Below, in pieces: positions 1-9,445 of a stretch of 64,000 nt of DNA. Source of the stretch: Photobacterium atrarenae (GTDB lineage Bacteria > Pseudomonadota > Gammaproteobacteria > Enterobacterales > Vibrionaceae); the NCBI RefSeq assembly GCF_024380015.1, contig NZ_CP101509.1:1-64000 (forward strand). The letters are read 5' to 3'. The position numbers and the translations under genes were made by a program. Below the pieces are notes generated by a model. The model did no database searches, was not told the DNA's origin, and saw only the letters and a list, made by a program, of their open reading frames with translations. The number at the start of each line of letters is the position of its first letter. Within the stretch, counting starts at the first letter, position 1.

Positions 1-630
1 ATGACAACAAAAACCATTTCATCGCTGCGAGTCAGCTTCCCGCTGATATTGGCCCTGCTCGTGACCGCCGTCATTGTCTGGTCAGGTATCAACCCAGCCT
101 TTCCTCAGGTTTGGCTGGCAGAAATCATTCCGGTATTGCTCCTCTTTATACCCTTGCTGATCACGTATCGCCGTTTTCCGTTTTCTCATGCGGCGTACAG
201 CTTAATGTCCGTCTGGCTGATCCTGCATACCATTGGGGCTCACTATACCTTTGCCAATGTTCCCTTCGACTGGTTTAACCAACACATCGACGCAGAGCGG
301 AACCATTTCGACCGCTTCGCCCACTTCTCTATTGGGTTTTATGCATTTCCAATCGCAGAATTTCTGAGCCGTAAAAAGTACTGCAAGCCCTGGCTAGCAG
401 CATTGTTTGGCCTGACATCAATAATGGCGGTAGCCGCTGGCTACGAAATCATTGAGTGGTGGTATGCAGAACTAGCCGGTGGAGATGCCGGGATTGAATT
501 TCTCGGCAGCCAGGGCGATATCTGGGATGCGCAGAAAGATATGCTGGCCGATACCCTAGGGGCACTGGCCAGCTTAGTAGCCTTCGCCATACTCAAACCT
601 TACCGGCATTTAACCGCAATAACGCATTAA
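1..630 (+). CDS. YjdF-type (DUF2238) inner-membrane protein
   Basis: The 209-residue product has several hydrophobic helices, at roughly residues 10-30, 38-55, 65-82, 130-148 and 182-198. Between them lie polar loops with the acidic and His-rich signatures HFDRFAHFSIG and YEIIEWW, which are typical of the YjdF/DUF2238 family. The length matches that family (E. coli YjdF is of similar size), so the ATG at base 1 is probably the true start, although nothing upstream is visible. The function is unknown; the family consists of multi-pass inner-membrane proteins. The gene faces galE across a strong bidirectional terminator. Confidence 0.75.
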   Translation: MTTKTISSLRVSFPLILALLVTAVIVWSGINPAFPQVWLAEIIPVLLLFIPLLITYRRFPFSHAAYSLMSVWLILHTIGAHYTFANVPFDWFNQHIDAERNHFDRFAHFSIGFYAFPIAEFLSRKKYCKPWLAALFGLTSIMAVAAGYEIIEWWYAELAGGDAGIEFLGSQGDIWDAQKDMLADTLGALASLVAFAILKPYRHLTAITH

Positions 631-654
631 AAACTCAGCAGAGTCTCGCATACA

Positions 655-691
655 AAAAGCCCGTGCAGGGTCGCACGGGCTTTTGCTTTTT
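655..691. terminator. Bidirectional intrinsic terminator between yjdF-like gene and galE
   Basis: A perfect 12-bp stem (AAAAGCCCGTGC at 655-666 and its complement at 673-684) closes a 6-base loop. Runs of A on the left and T on the right flank it. It sits between two convergent genes and can serve both. Confidence 0.9.
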
Positions 692-705
692 CGCTCGAGA
701 ACAAA

Positions 706-1722
706 TTACAGATCTGGATACCCATTTGGATTTTGGGATTGCCAACGCCAGGTATCCGCAGTCATCTCTTCAACCGTCCGCGTCGCTTCCCAATGCAGTT
801 CTGCTTTCGCCTTGCTCGGATCTGCCCAACATTCGGCAATGTCGCCAGGACGACGTGGCGCAATCTGATAGGCAACCTCAACCCCGGCAGCTTTTGAGAA
901 CGCCTCAACCATCTGCAGCACACTATAACCATTCCCGGTACCCAGGTTATAAACGTGTAAACCTGCCTCATGACCTTTGTGTTTCAGTGCTGCCAGATGG
1001 CCGTCCGCTAGATCTACCACATGGATATAATCACGAACGCCGGTGCCGTCAACTGTCGGATAGTCATTGCCATACACAGAGAGATATTCACGACGACCCA
1101 CAGCAACCTGAGCAATAAATGGCATCAGGTTATTCGGGATCCCTTGTGGGTCTTCCCCCATTTCCCCCGACTGATGCGAGCCTACCGGGTTGAAATAACG
1201 CAATAGTGTGATGCTCATTTCAGGGTGTGCTTTCTGAATGTCCGCCAGGCACTCTTCAACCATCAGCTTACTGCGACCATACGGATTGGTGGCACTGGTC
1301 GGGAAGCTTTCCACGATCGGCACGGATGCCGGATCGCCGTATACGGTAGCCGAAGAGCTGAAAATCAGGCTGTTCACACCCGCAGCCTGCATGGCTTCAA
1401 CCAATACAAGTGTGCCGTGAACATTGTTGTCGTAATAAGTCAGCGGCTTTTCAACCGATTCCCCGACGGCTTTCAAGCCGGCAAAATGAATGACGGATTC
1501 AACATCAGCCTTCGCTAGTACGTCATCCAAAAATGCACGATCGCGAATATCACCTTGGTAAAACTCAGGCTGAACCCCGGTCAGTTTCTCGATACGAGCC
1601 AATACAGACTTCTTGCTGTTATACAAGTTATCGATAATGACTGGCGTCATACCGGCTTCGATCAGCTGTACACAGGTATGGCTACCAATGTAACCCATTC
1701 CTCCAGTGACCAATACGCGCAT
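706..1722 (-). CDS. galE: UDP-glucose 4-epimerase
   Basis: GalE interconverts UDP-glucose and UDP-galactose in the cytoplasm, for the Leloir pathway and for envelope polysaccharide precursors. The 338-residue product begins MRVLVTGGMGYIGSHT, the Rossmann NAD-binding GxxGxxG motif. It carries the SDR catalytic Ser and the YGRSK (YxxxK) motif, followed by LRYFNPVGSH. The length is that of bacterial GalE. The start at 1722 is chosen over an upstream in-frame ATG because GGGAGAG lies just before it and the family begins at MRVLVTGG. No other gal genes are adjacent. Confidence 0.95.
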   Translation of the reverse strand: MRVLVTGGMGYIGSHTCVQLIEAGMTPVIIDNLYNSKKSVLARIEKLTGVQPEFYQGDIRDRAFLDDVLAKADVESVIHFAGLKAVGESVEKPLTYYDNNVHGTLVLVEAMQAAGVNSLIFSSSATVYGDPASVPIVESFPTSATNPYGRSKLMVEECLADIQKAHPEMSITLLRYFNPVGSHQSGEMGEDPQGIPNNLMPFIAQVAVGRREYLSVYGNDYPTVDGTGVRDYIHVVDLADGHLAALKHKGHEAGLHVYNLGTGNGYSVLQMVEAFSKAAGVEVAYQIAPRRPGDIAECWADPSKAKAELHWEATRTVEEMTADTWRWQSQNPNGYPDL

Positions 1723-1920
1723 GGGTCTCTCCCTGTTTGTCATCATAACTGTCAATTAATAGTAGAAAACCAATTGAATAAACGTGTCTCAAAACGCCAT
1801 GCAACTAGGTTCTTTCATTGCCGCGTATTATGCCAGAGTTAAACACACGATAAAATGCCATACTGGCCCCACATCGGTGCATTGCTTTTCATGCCGTAAA
1901 AATAGCAACACTAAACAAGA

Positions 1921-1934
1921 TAAACATATGTTTA
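1921..1934. promoter_or_regulatory. Perfect 14-bp palindrome upstream of the NUDIX gene
   Basis: TAAACATATGTTTA is a perfect dyad about 70 bases before the NUDIX start, in the intergenic region shared with galE. It could be an operator. The regulator is not known and the site may be chance in AT-rich sequence. Confidence 0.3.
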
Positions 1935-2005
1935 CCTTTACAGCCCGAAACGCTCACAAGGCTATGTTAAGATGCCCTGAAAGCCCGCAATCAAGTGACA
2001 TTCCG

Positions 2006-2521
2006 ATGAAAACAGACATCCTTTGCCAATGGAAATGCTTCTCTGTCGAGCAAACCACGCAAACCCTCCCCGACGGCCGTGAGGTTGAGTTCACCACCGT
2101 CAAGCATCCGGGAGCTGTGGTGATCTTACCGCTCACTGAAGATAGAGAACTGGTGATGGTTCATCAATACCGCCCGGCGATTGGTCGCTGGATCCTGGAA
2201 TTTCCGGCCGGAACACTCGAACCGAATGAAGATATTCAAAGTTGTGCGAAGCGTGAATTGGCTGAAGAAGTACAGCTTGAAGCCGGACAATGGCACGATA
2301 TGGGAGAGCTCCTGCCGGTGCCGGGGTTTTGTGACGAAGTCCAACACCTCTATCTGGCCAAAGCGCTGACGTCTTGCCCCGGAGACCCTGATGACGATGA
2401 AGTGATTGAAGTGGTAAAGCTCACACGTGCTGAATTTGAGCAAAAAGTTGCCAACAATACCATCCAGGATGCCAAAACGCTGGCAGCCTATTTCAAAGCA
2501 CGTATGATGAACTTCATCTAA
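2006..2521 (+). CDS. NUDIX hydrolase, ADP-ribose pyrophosphatase-like
   Basis: The 171-residue product contains a NUDIX box beginning GTLEPNED and continuing REL.EE, which supplies the Arg and Glu residues that bind the metal-nucleotide diphosphate. The glycine near the end of the classical box (EExGU) is replaced by Gln (EEVQL). Upstream segments such as VVILPLTEDRELVMVHQYRP and the context of the box resemble ADP-ribose or nucleoside-diphosphate-sugar pyrophosphatases. The reading frame is open further upstream, but the ATG at 2006 is chosen because the preceding residues are unlike the family. A small membrane ORF follows after 20 bases. The exact substrate cannot be told from sequence. 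Confidence 0.85.
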   Translation: MKTDILCQWKCFSVEQTTQTLPDGREVEFTTVKHPGAVVILPLTEDRELVMVHQYRPAIGRWILEFPAGTLEPNEDIQSCAKRELAEEVQLEAGQWHDMGELLPVPGFCDEVQHLYLAKALTSCPGDPDDDEVIEVVKLTRAEFEQKVANNTIQDAKTLAAYFKARMMNFI

Positions 2522-2541
2522 AAGCAGAACTCTCACACCGT

Positions 2542-2652
2542 ATGATGGATAAGCTATTCACTTTTCTAAACAAACTGGTTGCCTATCTGGCAATGCTGAT
2601 GTTTGTCGTTGGCGGCGGCCTGGCACTGTACGCCATGCTCTACGGCAACTAA
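2542..2652 (+). CDS. Small (36-residue) single-pass membrane protein
   Basis: This short reading frame starts with tandem ATG codons 20 bases after the NUDIX stop. It encodes a polar or basic N-terminus (MMDKLFTFLNK) and one hydrophobic helix rich in Leu, Val, Met and Gly, ending LYGN. It is followed by a 13-bp hairpin, so it may be the last gene of the NUDIX transcript. No family is recognised. The composition looks like a real small membrane protein, but no strong ribosome-binding site is present. Confidence 0.5.
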   Translation: MMDKLFTFLNKLVAYLAMLMFVVGGGLALYAMLYGN

Positions 2653-2675
2653 ACCTGAGCCAAATGAACCAAACC

Positions 2676-2712
2676 CGGCATCATGCTCTAGCTCTTATCG
2701 AGCATGATGCCG
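2676..2712. terminator. Hairpin between convergent transcripts
   Basis: A perfect 13-bp stem (CGGCATCATGCTC at 2676-2688 with its complement at 2700-2712) and an 11-base loop lie between the small ORF and the SDR gene. There is no clear T run on either side, so intrinsic termination is likely but not certain. Confidence 0.55.
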
Positions 2713-2751
2713 CTCCCCTTCCGAGCCATAACAGCTCTGCCCAGTCATTCA

Positions 2752-3510
2752 CTACATTCTGATGCCGCCGTCCACTTCCAACACCCGGCCATTGATGTAG
2801 TCATTTTCAAAAATGAATTTGACAGTCTGGGCGATCTCGGACGCTTCCCCCATCCGCCCCACGGGGATCATCTGCTTCAAGCGTTCAATCGCTTCGGGCT
2901 TAAGCTGATCGGCCATCGCCGTCTGAACAACCCCCGGTGCCACGGCCGCAGCCCGAATGCCGTATCGTCCAAGCTCCTTTGCCCAACATACCGCCATAGT
3001 CGCTACCGCCGCTTTTGAAGCCGCGTAGTTCGTCTGTCCTATATTGCCGGCCCGTGCGACACTGGAAATATTAACAATCACCCCTGGCTGACCTGCCACG
3101 ATCATCTGCTGTGCAGCCTCCCGTCCGCATAAAAACGTGCCCGTCACATTGACATCCATGACACGGGTAAACTGCTCCAGCGACATCTTACTCAGCTCGC
3201 CATTTTTGTATTTCACCAGCAGGCCATCACGTAGCACCCCGGCATTATTAACCAGGCCGTTCAGCTGGCCGAAGTCTTCCATCACGCGGCTGAAGACCTG
3301 TTCAACATCCGCCTCACAAGTCACATCCACCGGATAAATCATGGCTTTGGCACTCAGCATTTGACACTGCGCCTGCGTTTGCTTTAACCCTGCTTCATTC
3401 ATATCAAGCAATGCCAAATCTGCACCGGCCTGAGCCAGAGTGACAGCAATCATCTGGCCGATCCCCTGCCCAGCCCCGGTAATCGCAATGACCGATTGAT
3501 TTAAGTTCAT
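2752..3510 (-). CDS. SDR-family 3-hydroxyacyl-CoA dehydrogenase (FabG-like)
   Basis: The 252-residue short-chain dehydrogenase has the N-terminal cofactor motif TGAGQGIG (about residues 11-18), NNAG near residue 88, the catalytic Ser in VNISSVARAG, and YAASK (YxxxK). It ends with the family-typical EVDGGIRM. It starts after GAGGAGTAAAGG. It is the last gene of the valine/isoleucine operon. The likely job, inferred from context, is oxidation of a 3-hydroxyacyl-CoA such as 2-methyl-3-hydroxybutyryl-CoA in isoleucine breakdown, upstream of the thiolase at the head of the same operon. A FabG-like reductase of other substrates cannot be excluded. Confidence 0.8.
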   Translation of the reverse strand: MNLNQSVIAITGAGQGIGQMIAVTLAQAGADLALLDMNEAGLKQTQAQCQMLSAKAMIYPVDVTCEADVEQVFSRVMEDFGQLNGLVNNAGVLRDGLLVKYKNGELSKMSLEQFTRVMDVNVTGTFLCGREAAQQMIVAGQPGVIVNISSVARAGNIGQTNYAASKAAVATMAVCWAKELGRYGIRAAAVAPGVVQTAMADQLKPEAIERLKQMIPVGRMGEASEIAQTVKFIFENDYINGRVLEVDGGIRM

Positions 3511-3533
3511 CCTTTACTCCTCATATCCATTAG

Positions 3534-4442
3534 TCACGATTGCTGCTTATCACGGTAAAACGAGAACATACTGGAAAAGTCCAGCTCAGCATTGCCTTTG
3601 GCGTTGTGGAAGGCATAGAGGTTTCGCGCCAGGGAACCCAGCGGGATCGCCGACTGGCTCTGCTGCGCCGCTTCGAGGCCGAGTCCCAGATCTTTCAGCA
3701 TCAGCTTGGTCATAAACCCTGGCTTATAACTGTTACTGGCCGGAGCCTGTGCCATCACGCCCGGGCATGGGTTATACAACTCCAACGCCCAGTTTCGCCC
3801 GGAGCTTTGCAGCATGATCTCCGACAACACCTGGGGATCTAAACCATTATCGATCCCAAGGCTCAGCGCTTCACAAGTGCCGGACATCAGGATCCCCAGC
3901 ATCAGGTTATTGCAGATTTTCGCCATCTGGCCATCACCGGCCTGGCCGGCATGGAAGATATTTTTCCCGACATGTTGCAGAACTTGTTTCGCGTGTTCAA
4001 ATCCCTGCTCGGTCCCGCCAACGATAAAAGTCAGCGTCCCGGCAACCGCCCCGGCCACGCCACCGGAGACCGGCGCATCGACAAACTCCAGTCCTTTTTT
4101 CGCGGCTTCCCCGGCCACCAGCCGCGCCGATGCCGGATCGATAGTCGATGAATCAATCAGTAAAGTCCCCTTGCTGACAAGATTCAGTAAGCCGACGCCG
4201 CCCTGATGGTCCCCCAGGTAAACCGCACGGACATGCTCTCCGGCAGGCAGCATGGTGATCACGGTATCCACCCCTTCGACAGCCTGTTCAAGCGAAGAAG
4301 CCACGACGGCACCGGCTTCTCCCAGTGCCTTAGCCGCCTCGATGTTCAGATCGTAAACCCGGACGTGGCAACCTGCTTTCAATAAGTTTTCAGCCATCGG
4401 GCTACCCATGTTGCCCAACCCGATAAACGCAATGGTATTCAT
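3534..4442 (-). CDS. mmsB: 3-hydroxyisobutyrate dehydrogenase
   Basis: This enzyme oxidises 3-hydroxyisobutyrate to methylmalonate semialdehyde with NAD+ in valine catabolism. The 302-residue protein begins with a Rossmann motif (GLGNMGSPMAENL), has the substrate-binding DAPVSGGVAGA at about residue 120, and the catalytic Lys in GDGQMAKICNN near residue 170. These are the beta-hydroxyacid dehydrogenase signatures. It starts after AGGAGATTTGTC. It lies between the CoA hydrolase that makes its substrate and the SDR gene, within the LiuR-linked operon, and mmsA for the next step is in the same operon. Confidence 0.93.
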   Translation of the reverse strand: MNTIAFIGLGNMGSPMAENLLKAGCHVRVYDLNIEAAKALGEAGAVVASSLEQAVEGVDTVITMLPAGEHVRAVYLGDHQGGVGLLNLVSKGTLLIDSSTIDPASARLVAGEAAKKGLEFVDAPVSGGVAGAVAGTLTFIVGGTEQGFEHAKQVLQHVGKNIFHAGQAGDGQMAKICNNLMLGILMSGTCEALSLGIDNGLDPQVLSEIMLQSSGRNWALELYNPCPGVMAQAPASNSYKPGFMTKLMLKDLGLGLEAAQQSQSAIPLGSLARNLYAFHNAKGNAELDFSSMFSFYRDKQQS

Positions 4443-4475
4443 GACAAATCTCCTGTGATGGCAGATGATTTCGAC

Positions 4476-5630
4476 TTAACCACGAGGCTCACGGCCTAAC
4501 AAAGCCAAAGGATGATCCTGCTCGGACCATAATGATGTAAACATGGTATCAATCAACGTTGGTTCTACGTCGTCGATACTCGGATAGCGCCAGTTGGGCT
4601 GGCCGGTTTTCTCAATCAGCCGGGCCCGAACGCCTTCCTGAAACTCCCCCAACAGCCCACAACGCACTGAAAGAGACAACTCCAGTCGAAAACATTCAGC
4701 CAGGGAGAGCTGTTTGTATTCTGTGCTCTGTCTGAAACAGAGATGAGCCGTGATCGGACTCCCTTCCTTCAGCGTTTTCTTCGCTTGTTCAATCCAGCGC
4801 CCTAAACCATCAATCGCGTGGATTTGCTGGCATACCACTGACAAGTCCGTATTCAGGCAGGCCGTCTGAATTTGCGCAAAATACGGGATCAACTGACTGG
4901 CTGGATGATCAGCATCGGCGCGCGCACTTAATTCAGCCAACAGTGTGCTGACTTGCTCATGATGCTGCGTCGCTCCTTGCCATGAGATACCCTGTAACTT
5001 CTCCAGCAAAAGCGTCTTGTCCTCCGACAGCAACACATGCTCTGCCAACGCCAAATCCAACGCATCGCTGGCGTTCAAAGGCGCACCGGTTAAGCCAAGG
5101 AACAAACCGATGCCGGATGGCAGACGATTCAGGAACCAGGTTCCCCCGACATCCGGATATAAACCAATACTGATTTCCGGCATCGCAAGCCGTGTACTTG
5201 GCGTCGTCACCCGGTGACTGGCACCAACGTACAAGCCAATACCGCCCCCCATCACGATGCCTTTCCCCCACGCGATAATGGGCTTACGGTAGCAATGGAT
5301 CAGATAATCACAGCTGTACTCCACTGCAAAATATTCCGTCAGAAACTGCTGCGCGGAATCATCAGATTTACCGGCGTCTGACCACGATTTCATGCAGTGA
5401 TACATGGTTCGCACATCACCACCAGCACAGAAGGCTTTTTCGCCCGCGCCATGCAGAAACACACAGGCAATGCTCTCATCCTGCTCCCATACCTCCAGCT
5501 GGCTTTTGAGTTGCTTTAACATCTCCAGCGTCAGGGCATTCAGCGAGCCCGGGTTATCCAGCTCTGCAACGCCGATTTTGTATCCGCCGCTGTGACACGC
5601 CAGTTCCTGAAAATTCACTTTGCCTGCCAT
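4476..5630 (-). CDS. 3-hydroxyisobutyryl-CoA hydrolase (HIBCH-type)
   Basis: The enzyme releases free 3-hydroxyisobutyrate from its CoA ester, the step that removes reactive methacrylyl-CoA intermediates in valine degradation. The 384-residue product belongs to the crotonase superfamily but is longer than an enoyl-CoA hydratase, as HIBCH proteins are. Oxyanion-hole segments are FCAGGDVRT and GGGIGLYVGASHRV. The catalytic acidic pair lies in EISIGLYPDVGGTWFLNR. GGGGAGCCT precedes the ATG. Its place between enoyl-CoA hydratase and mmsB fits the pathway order exactly. Confidence 0.9.
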   Translation of the reverse strand: MAGKVNFQELACHSGGYKIGVAELDNPGSLNALTLEMLKQLKSQLEVWEQDESIACVFLHGAGEKAFCAGGDVRTMYHCMKSWSDAGKSDDSAQQFLTEYFAVEYSCDYLIHCYRKPIIAWGKGIVMGGGIGLYVGASHRVTTPSTRLAMPEISIGLYPDVGGTWFLNRLPSGIGLFLGLTGAPLNASDALDLALAEHVLLSEDKTLLLEKLQGISWQGATQHHEQVSTLLAELSARADADHPASQLIPYFAQIQTACLNTDLSVVCQQIHAIDGLGRWIEQAKKTLKEGSPITAHLCFRQSTEYKQLSLAECFRLELSLSVRCGLLGEFQEGVRARLIEKTGQPNWRYPSIDDVEPTLIDTMFTSLWSEQDHPLALLGREPRG

Positions 5631-5794
5631 AGGCTCCCCTATCTTTTACCTAATCCGCGTTTTATTGAATCAGCATCTATTGCCAGATCCGCTGACATGG
5701 GGGATGCATCTTGCTCCTTCACCAAGCACTTTATCTTGCACCGGGCAAAGCATCCCCGCGCCACCCTTTCAGTTCAAGCAGTAACAACGCCGTA

Positions 5795-6592
5795 TTACTG
5801 GTTTTTCCACTGCGGCGGACGTTTGTCGAGAAATGCCCGGACGCCCTCGGCCTGATCGTCGGTATCAAAGAGCTGGACAAACAATTCACGTTCTCTCATC
5901 AACCCGTGCTGATGAGTCGCGACACGGCAGTTTTGGATCAGTTGCTTACAAGCAGTGACGGACGATGGCGATTGATTGGCGACCAAAGCCGCCATCGCCA
6001 TCGCGGCTTCCAGGCTTTGCCCTGCCGGAACCACCTGCTCAACCAGCCCAATGTCTAATCCCTGCTGCGCCCCCACGCGCTCTCCACACAGGATCATGCG
6101 TTTGGCCCAACCTTCACCAACCAGCCAGGTGAGATTCTGGGTGCCACCGGCACAAGGTAATAAGCCGACTTTCGCCTCCGGTAGCGCGAGTTCCGCCTGT
6201 TGCTCTGCGATGCGAATATCGCACGCCAGGGCCACTTCCAGCCCACCGCCCATCGCATACCCGTTAATCGCGGCAATGGAGACGCCCCGAAATGCTGACA
6301 GCGCTTCAAAGGCTACACCAAACCGATGGGCCATCTCAACCGCAACGGCTTTGTCCCCACTGGCAAACAGATTCAGATCGGCCCCAGCGGAGAAAAACTT
6401 CTCTCCTTGTCCGGTCAGTACCAGTGCGTACACCGCTTTGTTGTCATTCAGGCGTTCAACCGTGTGTTTCAGCGCTTCGAGGCTCTGCGCCGTCCAGGTA
6501 TTGGCCGGCGGGTTATTCATTGTCAGTACAGCTGTGTGTTCATGGATCTCGACCGACAGTAAATCCTGCGAGACCTGCTCTTGGTGACTCAT
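5795..6592 (-). CDS. Enoyl-CoA hydratase of the valine operon
   Basis: The 265-residue crotonase-family protein should hydrate methacrylyl-CoA or tiglyl-CoA produced by the neighbouring acyl-CoA dehydrogenase. It has the oxyanion-hole stretch FSAGADLNLF, GYAMGGGLEVALACDIRIA, and the catalytic-acid region EAKVGLLPCAGGTQ. An earlier in-frame ATG exists, but the start at 6592 is preferred because AGGAGCTGAT stands directly before it. About 160 bases separate it from the next gene with no other gene between them. Confidence 0.88.
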   Translation of the reverse strand: MSHQEQVSQDLLSVEIHEHTAVLTMNNPPANTWTAQSLEALKHTVERLNDNKAVYALVLTGQGEKFFSAGADLNLFASGDKAVAVEMAHRFGVAFEALSAFRGVSIAAINGYAMGGGLEVALACDIRIAEQQAELALPEAKVGLLPCAGGTQNLTWLVGEGWAKRMILCGERVGAQQGLDIGLVEQVVPAGQSLEAAMAMAALVANQSPSSVTACKQLIQNCRVATHQHGLMRERELFVQLFDTDDQAEGVRAFLDKRPPQWKNQ

Positions 6593-6695
6593 ATCAGCTC
6601 CTGTTTCTTGCTCATCCATTGAAGTTCTGTTAACTGAAGCAATTTGTACTCCCAAGCCCGGATGATCTCGAGCTCAGGATTCCTTCAGCGACGGA

Positions 6696-7853
6696 TCACA
6701 ACAGCGCGGCTTCATTCTGGATCAGGCGTCGTGCGATAATCAACCGCATGATCTCATTGGTGCCTTCCAAAATTTGATGGACCCGCACGTCGCGGAAATG
6801 CCGCTCCACCGGATACTCCTTGATATACCCGTAACCACCGAACAACTGCAGCGCCTGATCACAGATCCGGAATCCGACATCGGTCGCAAAACGCTTCGAC
6901 ATGGCACAGTACGCGGTAGCATCCGGATCCTGACGATCCAGCTTACTGGCCGCATAACGCACCAATTGCCTTGCCGCGACCAGCTCAGTCGCCATATCCG
7001 CCAGCTTGAACTGGACCGATTGGAACTTCGCCAGGGACTGACCAAACTGCTGGCGCTCGGCGATATACTGCCGGGCTTCCTGCAGTGCCTGCTCAGCCGT
7101 CCCCACCGAGCAGGTCGCAATATTGATGCGACCGCCATCCAGACCTTTCATGGCAAATTTGAAGCCTTCGCCTTCTGCTCCCAAACGATGGGAGGCTGGC
7201 ACTTCAACATTGTCGAACGTCACGGCCCGGGTCGGCTGGCTGTTCCAGCCCATCTTCGGCTCTTTACGCCCGAAACTGATGCCTTCGGCATTGGCCGGGA
7301 CAATAAAGGCAGAAATTCCGCGCGCGCCCGGCTCATCACTGGTCCGGGCCATCACCACCAGCACATCGGTATCCCCGGCCCCGGAAATAAAGGCCTTAGC
7401 ACCGCTGATCCGATAATGGTCCCGGTGCAAAACCGCACGGGTCGACAAGGACGCAGCATCCGAACCGGCATTCGCTTCCGTCAGGCAGTAGGAACCCAGC
7501 CATTCCCCGGTCAGCAGCTTCGGGCAATACATCGCTTTGGCTTCATCGGTGGCAAAGCTGGCAATCATCCAGCTCACCATGTTGTGAATGGTCATGTACG
7601 CCGTGGTCGACGTACAGCCCATCGCCAGTTGTTCGAAAATGATCGACGCGTCCAAGCGGCTCAGTCCGAGCCCGCCTTCCTGTTCCGGTACATACAGGCT
7701 CAGAAAACCCAGCTCCCCGGCCTGACGCAGCACGTCTTTTGGGAAAAACTGCTGCTCATCCCATTCAGCGGCCATGGGGGCCAACTGTTCTGCGGCAAAC
7801 TGAGCAGCGGTTTCAGCAAATGCCCGCTGTTCTTCGTTTAACTCAAAATCCAT
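6696..7853 (-). CDS. Acyl-CoA dehydrogenase (probable isobutyryl-CoA / 2-methylbutyryl-CoA dehydrogenase)
   Basis: The 385-residue flavoprotein removes two hydrogens from a short branched acyl-CoA and passes electrons to ETF. It shows the family signature CLTEANAGSDAASL, the QLFGGYGYIKEYPVERHFRD signature near the C-terminus, and the catalytic Glu in LEGTNEIMR. That C-terminal glutamate position distinguishes it from isovaleryl-CoA dehydrogenase, encoded separately here as liuA. It starts after AAGGAGAAGCTG. The operon context points to valine and isoleucine intermediates; exact specificity is inferred. Confidence 0.9.
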   Translation of the reverse strand: MDFELNEEQRAFAETAAQFAAEQLAPMAAEWDEQQFFPKDVLRQAGELGFLSLYVPEQEGGLGLSRLDASIIFEQLAMGCTSTTAYMTIHNMVSWMIASFATDEAKAMYCPKLLTGEWLGSYCLTEANAGSDAASLSTRAVLHRDHYRISGAKAFISGAGDTDVLVVMARTSDEPGARGISAFIVPANAEGISFGRKEPKMGWNSQPTRAVTFDNVEVPASHRLGAEGEGFKFAMKGLDGGRINIATCSVGTAEQALQEARQYIAERQQFGQSLAKFQSVQFKLADMATELVAARQLVRYAASKLDRQDPDATAYCAMSKRFATDVGFRICDQALQLFGGYGYIKEYPVERHFRDVRVHQILEGTNEIMRLIIARRLIQNEAALL

Positions 7854-7875
7854 CAGCTTCTCCTTCAGCCTTGTC

Positions 7876-9369
7876 TCAACGCAGATGAATCGTCAGATTC
7901 GGTCCGGTCGGGATATCATCCTCGAACCAGCGCGCGGTCACGGTTTTGGTTTCGGTATAGAAGCGGATCGCCTGCTTGCCATACGCATGCAGATCGCCAT
8001 AGAAGCTGCCCCGCCAACCGGTAAATGAGAAGAACGGTAGTGGTACCGGAATAGGGACATTGATCCCGACCTGTCCCACTTGGATTTCATGCTGATACTT
8101 CCGGGCCGCGGCACCACAGGCGGTAAAAATCGATGTACCGTTACCGTATGGATTGTTATTCACCAGTTCGATCGCTTCTTCCAGCGAGTCCACTTCCACG
8201 CAAATCAGCACCGGACCGAAGATCTCTTCCTGGTAGATCGACATCTCAGGACTGACGCCGCTAAATAACGTCGGACCAACCCAGTTGCCGTCCGGATATC
8301 CTGCGACTTCACAGTGACTCCCATCAAGCTCGCACACCGCGCCCTGGGCTTTCCCTTCCTCGATCAAACCCAGCACCCGGTTCTTGGCCTGCGGACTAAT
8401 CAGCGGCCCATAACCGGCTTCAGTATCATCCCAGGCCCCTGGATGCACTTTCGCCAGTGCTTCTTTTAGATCCGAGATCCATTCTTTGGCGCCATCCACC
8501 AGCACAGCAACCGAGATAGCCATACAGCGCTGTCCGGCGGCACCCACGGATGAACCCACCAGGTTATTGATCACCTGCGCTTTATTCGCATCCGGCATCA
8601 CCACCATGTGGTTCTTGGCTCCGGCAAAGGCCTGCACCCGTTTCAGGTGATGGGTCCCGGTTTGGTAGATATGACGGGCAACCGGGACGGAGCCGACAAA
8701 AGACACGGTACGGATTGTCGGGTGCTTCAGCAGATAATCCACCTGCTCTTTCTGACCGTGGACAATTTGCAGCACATCTTTGGGTGCCCCGGCTTCGATA
8801 AACAACTCAGCCAGACGCATGGCCGTCAGCGGCACCTGATCCGAGGGTTTAAGGACGAAGGTATTTCCCGCAGCAATGGCCATCGGGAACATCCACAACG
8901 GGATCATAGCCGGAAAATTGAACGGCGTGATCCCGGAGCAAACGCCGAGCGGCTGGATCATCGAGTAAGTATCGATATTGGTGGCCACGTTCTCGACCGT
9001 TTCCCCCATCATCAAACTGGAAATATTGGCGGCTTGTTCAACCACTTCGATCCCGCGCCAGACATCGCCTTTGGCATCGGCGAAGATTTTCCCGGTTTCG
9101 CTGGACAGCAGCTCAGCTAACTCATCATGATGGGTTTTCAGCAAATGCTGATAACTGAGCATCAGCCTTGCTCGCTCTGGTACCGGCACTTCTTTCCAGG
9201 TCTGGAAAGCAGCAGCCGCACTTTCGATCGCTTCCTCGATTTCATCTTCTGTCGCACAAGGCAACTTGGCGATCACGCTGTTGTCTGCCGGATTCGTGAC
9301 ATCAATCCATTGAAGAGACTGCGATTGACGAAACTCACCGTCAATCAGGAGTGGTACATGTTGGATCAT
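7876..9369 (-). CDS. mmsA: Methylmalonate-semialdehyde dehydrogenase (CoA-acylating)
   Basis: MmsA converts methylmalonate semialdehyde to propionyl-CoA, ending the valine branch. The 497-residue aldehyde dehydrogenase-family protein has the nucleophilic Cys in GAAGQRCMA, the [11 protein letters not shown] segment, and the MmsA-typical C-terminal stretch [19 protein letters not shown] longer frame runs upstream, but the ATG at 9369 is chosen because AAGGAGCC precedes it and [13 protein letters not shown] matches the usual N-terminus. It is followed after 22 bases by the acyl-CoA dehydrogenase gene. Confidence 0.95.
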   Translation of the reverse strand: MIQHVPLLIDGEFRQSQSLQWIDVTNPADNSVIAKLPCATEDEIEEAIESAAAAFQTWKEVPVPERARLMLSYQHLLKTHHDELAELLSSETGKIFADAKGDVWRGIEVVEQAANISSLMMGETVENVATNIDTYSMIQPLGVCSGITPFNFPAMIPLWMFPMAIAAGNTFVLKPSDQVPLTAMRLAELFIEAGAPKDVLQIVHGQKEQVDYLLKHPTIRTVSFVGSVPVARHIYQTGTHHLKRVQAFAGAKNHMVVMPDANKAQVINNLVGSSVGAAGQRCMAISVAVLVDGAKEWISDLKEALAKVHPGAWDDTEAGYGPLISPQAKNRVLGLIEEGKAQGAVCELDGSHCEVAGYPDGNWVGPTLFSGVSPEMSIYQEEIFGPVLICVEVDSLEEAIELVNNNPYGNGTSIFTACGAAARKYQHEIQVGQVGINVPIPVPLPFFSFTGWRGSFYGDLHAYGKQAIRFYTETKTVTARWFEDDIPTGPNLTIHLR

Positions 9370-9445
9370 GGTGGCTCCTTGGGTGCGAACACCCCTTAAT
9401 TTGTCTTTCACCATTTCGGGCAGTACGGCAGGTTGCCCGGACGCG

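Noticed and set aside
6774..7841. Open plus-strand frame of 355 codons antisense to the acyl-CoA dehydrogenase gene
   Set aside because: It is a GC-driven shadow of a gene with full family motifs. Its translation is rich in His, Arg and Gly, lacks motifs, and has no ribosome-binding site.
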